Assembly (NCBI GenBank): GCA_027972325.1
Contig: JAPMOS010000019.1
Span: 310,001-374,000 of the forward strand
Source of the DNA: Paratrimastix pyriformis
Taxonomy: Eukaryota > Preaxostyla > Paratrimastigidae
Reading direction: 5' to 3'
DNA: 64,000 bases
Positions 62,247-64,000 of the stretch are shown here, piece after piece. Position numbers and translations under genes: made by a program. Numbering within the stretch: the stretch's first letter is position 1; each line of letters opens with the position of its first letter. The notes beneath the pieces were generated by a model. The model was given only the letters and a program-made list of their open reading frames with translations. It did no database searches and was not told the DNA's origin.

Positions 62247-62790
62247 GTCATCGTCATCATCATCATCGTCATCATCCAGTCATCATCCAGTCATCATCCA
62301 GTCATCATCCAGTCATCATCCAGTCATCATCCAGTCATCATCCAGTCATCACATCAACACCCCCTGACCATTCCCATTCCCATTTGCCGGACGGCCACAG
62401 GACGAGCAGTTCCGGGCGCGGCTGGGGGCGCTGCGGGACCTCTTCCGGACGATCTACGCGCGTGCCCTGGACGAGGGCACCCTGAGCGCGCTCCTCTCGC
62501 CCGCCGGGTCGCCCCCGCCCCCCGCCGCCGCCAGCCCGGCCACCATCACCCCCACGGCCATCCCCCCGGCCGCCTCGCCCCTCATGCCCATCCGGAGCCC
62601 CCGCCCCGGCCACGCCAGGCCCCTGGCGCTGGGGCCTCTGGAGGAGGGCGGCGCCGACCCCAGCAGGCAGAGCACCGTCAGCCACCACCAGCCCCAGCAC
62701 GGGGTGGGCCCCCTGCGCCCCTCGCGGCCCTACCAGCGGGGGCCAGCCTCGACCGCGGCCATGTCGGTGGCCACCAGGCCCCGCAGGTGA
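53986..62790 (+). CDS. MTMR14: MTMR14 (Jumpy)-type phosphoinositide 3-phosphatase
   Basis: About 17 exons. E1 (53986-54216) gives QQKVAALFSRDFEIALVDNR and SYPFQLVILEAEK; E2 (54322-54577) ends VRTRFPIGVLR; E3 (54827-54928) IGNRWVCRSSTVSRRIESVF; then a Ser/Pro linker with DDELDLRSPPPSPQP and an exon at 55633 (LLTWEQTEEVGPGGNFGVGA). The catalytic core follows: LKAWGVEAILDLMVENKKKK (56127-56225); FGFDMCTSEKSHSDPRKYGD (56470-56559); CEFFALYREHNHQAAGLMFN (56758-56842); SIGGIRWADYKRWDLG (57437-57516); TLARCRGILVHCISG (57747-57826); and WDRTPLFISLLRILAWADGL from 58321. The Cys-X5-Arg loop (C-I-S-G-W-D-R) is complete but split by an intron. The long C-terminal part is disordered with an acidic block (59545-59720) and ends in a helix FRARLGALRDLFRTIYARAL (62400-62500), as in animal MTMR14. 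It removes the 3-phosphate from PI3P and PI(3,5)P2 at endosomal/autophagic membranes. Most donors are GTCCGC. Confidence 0.93.
55340..55457. repeat. (CAC)n microsatellite in MTMR14
   Basis: About 37 CAC triplets with one CGC. Whether it is exonic (poly-His linker) or intronic is not settled. Confidence 0.93.
57871..57893 (+). repeat. Second, shorter decoy of the MTMR14 P-loop exon end
   Basis: TCCACTGCATCTCCGTCCGC repeats the exon end and donor at 57812-57832 with one G missing. It keeps the TGC (Cys) codon and a GTCCGC donor-like sequence. Confidence 0.75.
57931..57980 (+). repeat. Decoy copy of the MTMR14 P-loop exon end and donor
   Basis: Fifty bases match 57800-57849, which spans the exon end coding for GILVHCISG and the first part of the intron. 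There are two mismatches: TGC to GGC at the catalytic Cys codon and GT to GC at the donor. Confidence 0.95.
57981..58090. repeat. 49-bp tandem repeat in the MTMR14 P-loop intron
   Basis: Two full copies and a partial third of a unit beginning GCTCACCCGACACGCCTGCA, directly after the decoy exon end. Confidence 0.9.
58210..58242 (+). repeat. Decoy copy of the MTMR14 WDR exon start and acceptor
   Basis: Thirty-three bases, CTGCGATCAG plus GGTGGGACCGGACGCCGCTG and three more, are identical to the true acceptor and exon start at 58311-58343, 101 bases downstream. The AG is intact. After it the copy continues into non-homologous sequence. Confidence 0.95.
60661..60682 (+). repeat. Decoy of a late MTMR14 exon start
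   Basis: Twenty-two bases from GCCCCCCAGGGACCTCGTGA onward are identical to the true acceptor and exon start at 60759-60780. Confidence 0.85.
61427..61503. repeat. (CATACTGC)n octamer repeat
   Basis: About nine units with one CATATGGC variant in a 3' region of MTMR14, probably intronic. Confidence 0.93.
62036..62353. repeat. Compound ATCAGC / ATC / TCATCATCCAG array
   Basis: ATCAGC and ATCATCAGC units (to about 62210), then ATC triplets, then seven 11-base TCATCATCCAG units. It fills the last intron of MTMR14 before the exon at about 62401. Confidence 0.95.
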
Positions 62791-62881
62791 CCACCACCGC
62801 CACCACCCGGCCCCCGCTTCCGTCATGCCGCACAGACGCCCTGCTGCGCGGCACCGCCAGCGTGTCTCTGCCAACACCAAA

Positions 62882-62941
<60 letters not shown>

Positions 62942-63445
62942 ACCACCACCCCACCACCACCACGCGGCCTGACCACACCCACTTCCAAAACCCATGTAAA
63001 TCCTGCTACCGCAAATAACAAGGCCGCCTTGCGCCGCCCCAGAGTAGAAAGCACTGACGACGGGGAGCCAGGAGGAGAGAGAGCGTGTGTGTGTCGCTGG
63101 ATGTTTGTCTCGACCCGCAGACACAGGCAACCCAGTTTAGGCCTTTGTGGGGCCAGTCCATCACAAGGGTCATGGTGGACAGGCGGCGGGGCCTCGTGGA
63201 CCTGTTTGGGTGGCGGACGATGCGATGCCGGGGCCTTTGGGATCGGGGGTCCTCGGGCAGCTTTGGTCCGTGAGAGTCGCCTGAGCCTGGAGGAGTGCAC
63301 CCCCTCGGGCCCCGCGCTGCCTCTGGCTGGTTCTCGTGCATTGGCGACCAGCCGTCAGGCCCCCAGCGCCTGGAGCAGCCCTCGGTCGGGACGTCGCGGC
63401 ATGTCGTGCAGGGCTGCTTCGCGGGCGTGGCGAAGGAAAGGATGC
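62791..63445. other. Convergent 3' flanks, MTMR14 and discoidin gene
   Basis: No gene supported. It holds a CGC triplet array (62880-62937) followed by CCA triplets, and a GT run near 63084-63093. Confidence 0.45.
62880..62955. repeat. (CGC)n microsatellite
   Basis: About 18 CGC triplets followed by seven or so CAC/ACC triplets, downstream of MTMR14. Confidence 0.93.
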
Positions 63446-64000
63446 CTACAGCTGGAGGAGGGTGCCGTACATCTCCAGGCCCGCCAGGTGGAGGTAATCG
63501 GACCCGCTGGGGCTGGGGCCGGTCATCAGCACCCGGAAGAGGCGGGCCGGGAATGCCCGTTCGGGAGCCACGGCGAAGGTGGCCATGGCACCACCACGGG
63601 CGGGGATGGCGTGGGGCTCGTTGGTGTGCTCGTCCAGGGTCCGCCAGCTGCCATCAGCCCCGTCCACCGAGCCCTCCAGCCGCCACGACTGCAGCCGTTC
63701 CTCCACATTGCCCGGGTATTCGCTGTGGCGGAGGGTGTAGTGGGTGGGCGTGAAGAGGCGCCCCGCACCCAGGTCAACCTGCCACCACGAAGGTGTGGGC
63801 TGGTTGTGGGTGTAGCTTTCGCATGGCCGGCGCCCCAGGGCATCGGAGGCGCTCCCAGAATAGCTGTACCCCGATGAGCGGGTGGTGGTGACCCAGCCCG
63901 CCACGGCGGGGTTTTGCCAGGGCTGGGTGCGGCCCTGGGTGCCGATGTAGAAGAACAGGCCCTGCTTGTCCATGTCGTGGTTGTACCGAAAAACCGCTGG
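63446..64000 (-). CDS. Discoidin-like domain, third copy (partial, runs off the window)
   Basis: The minus-strand frame reads MDKQGLFFYIGTQGRTQPWQ, WWQVDLGAGRLFTPTHYTLR, LQSWRLEGSVDGADGSWRTL and ends LHLAGLEMYGTLLQL at the stop. It is closely similar to the last exon of the RING-TRAF protein at 18895-19444, and the bases up to the window edge continue the domain start (FRYNHD). The rest of the gene lies beyond 64000, so it is presumably another RING-TRAF-FN3-discoidin paralogue, but only this exon is seen. The domain is the F5/8 C-like type found in HECTD1-related proteins. Confidence 0.8.
   Translation of the reverse strand, partial: PAVFRYNHDMDKQGLFFYIGTQGRTQPWQNPAVAGWVTTTRSSGYSYSGSASDALGRRPCESYTHNQPTPSWWQVDLGAGRLFTPTHYTLRHSEYPGNVEERLQSWRLEGSVDGADGSWRTLDEHTNEPHAIPARGGAMATFAVAPERAFPARLFRVLMTGPSPSGSDYLHLAGLEMYGTLLQL

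Overview
The window is GC-rich nuclear DNA of a free-living protist. Genes are broken by many short introns, introns and exons are full of micro- and minisatellites, and no bacterial-style operons, ribosome binding sites or CRISPR arrays are seen. The gene set (MTMR14 lipid phosphatase, KIN17, a probable M1AP, RING/SWIM/F-box ubiquitin-system proteins, receiver-domain proteins, PQ-loop membrane protein) is eukaryotic. A GC-rich, repeat-laden metamonad such as Paratrimastix would fit, but that is a guess and not something the sequence proves.

Layout. 0.6-6.1 kb, minus strand: a multi-pass membrane protein, a RING-ubiquitin fusion and a PQ-loop transporter-like protein. 6.1-8.3 kb: a plus-strand gene of unknown family and a degraded LINE-like tail. 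8.3-14.3 kb: a very large disordered Pro/Ala/Gln protein (minus), head to head with a spartin/senescence-domain gene (14.5-16.7 kb, plus). 17-19.4 kb: a RING-TRAF-FN3-discoidin protein, with a truncated paralogue at 36-38.3 kb and a third discoidin copy running off the right end. 19.7-33.8 kb: three receiver-domain paralogues (plus) interrupted by a probable M1AP gene (minus). 38.3-41.6 kb: F-box/LRR gene (minus). 41.8-45.3 kb: KIN17 (minus), head to head with a SWIM-RING ubiquitin ligase gene (45.5-49.2 kb). 49.4-53.8 kb: two tandem F-box/LRR paralogues. 54.0-62.8 kb: a large MTMR14 (Jumpy-like) phosphoinositide phosphatase gene.

Two genome-wide features stand out. First, most introns start with GTCCGC or GTCCGT instead of GTRAGT, on both strands and in unrelated genes. 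Second, many introns carry a duplicated copy of the adjoining exon edge, often with its splice site, at about 70-130 bp distance. The clearest case is the MTMR14 intron that splits the catalytic Cys-X5-Arg loop: it holds decoy copies of both flanking exon edges. First exons are visibly less GC-rich than downstream exons.

Functionally, the window has a strong ubiquitin theme (RING-ubiquitin, two RING-TRAF proteins, SWIM-RING, three F-box/LRR proteins), DNA repair/meiosis (KIN17, probable M1AP), phosphoinositide turnover (MTMR14) and phosphorelay-type receivers. Neighbours are probably not co-functional beyond tandem duplicates. Exon edges were worked out by eye; all multi-exon gene models are approximate.
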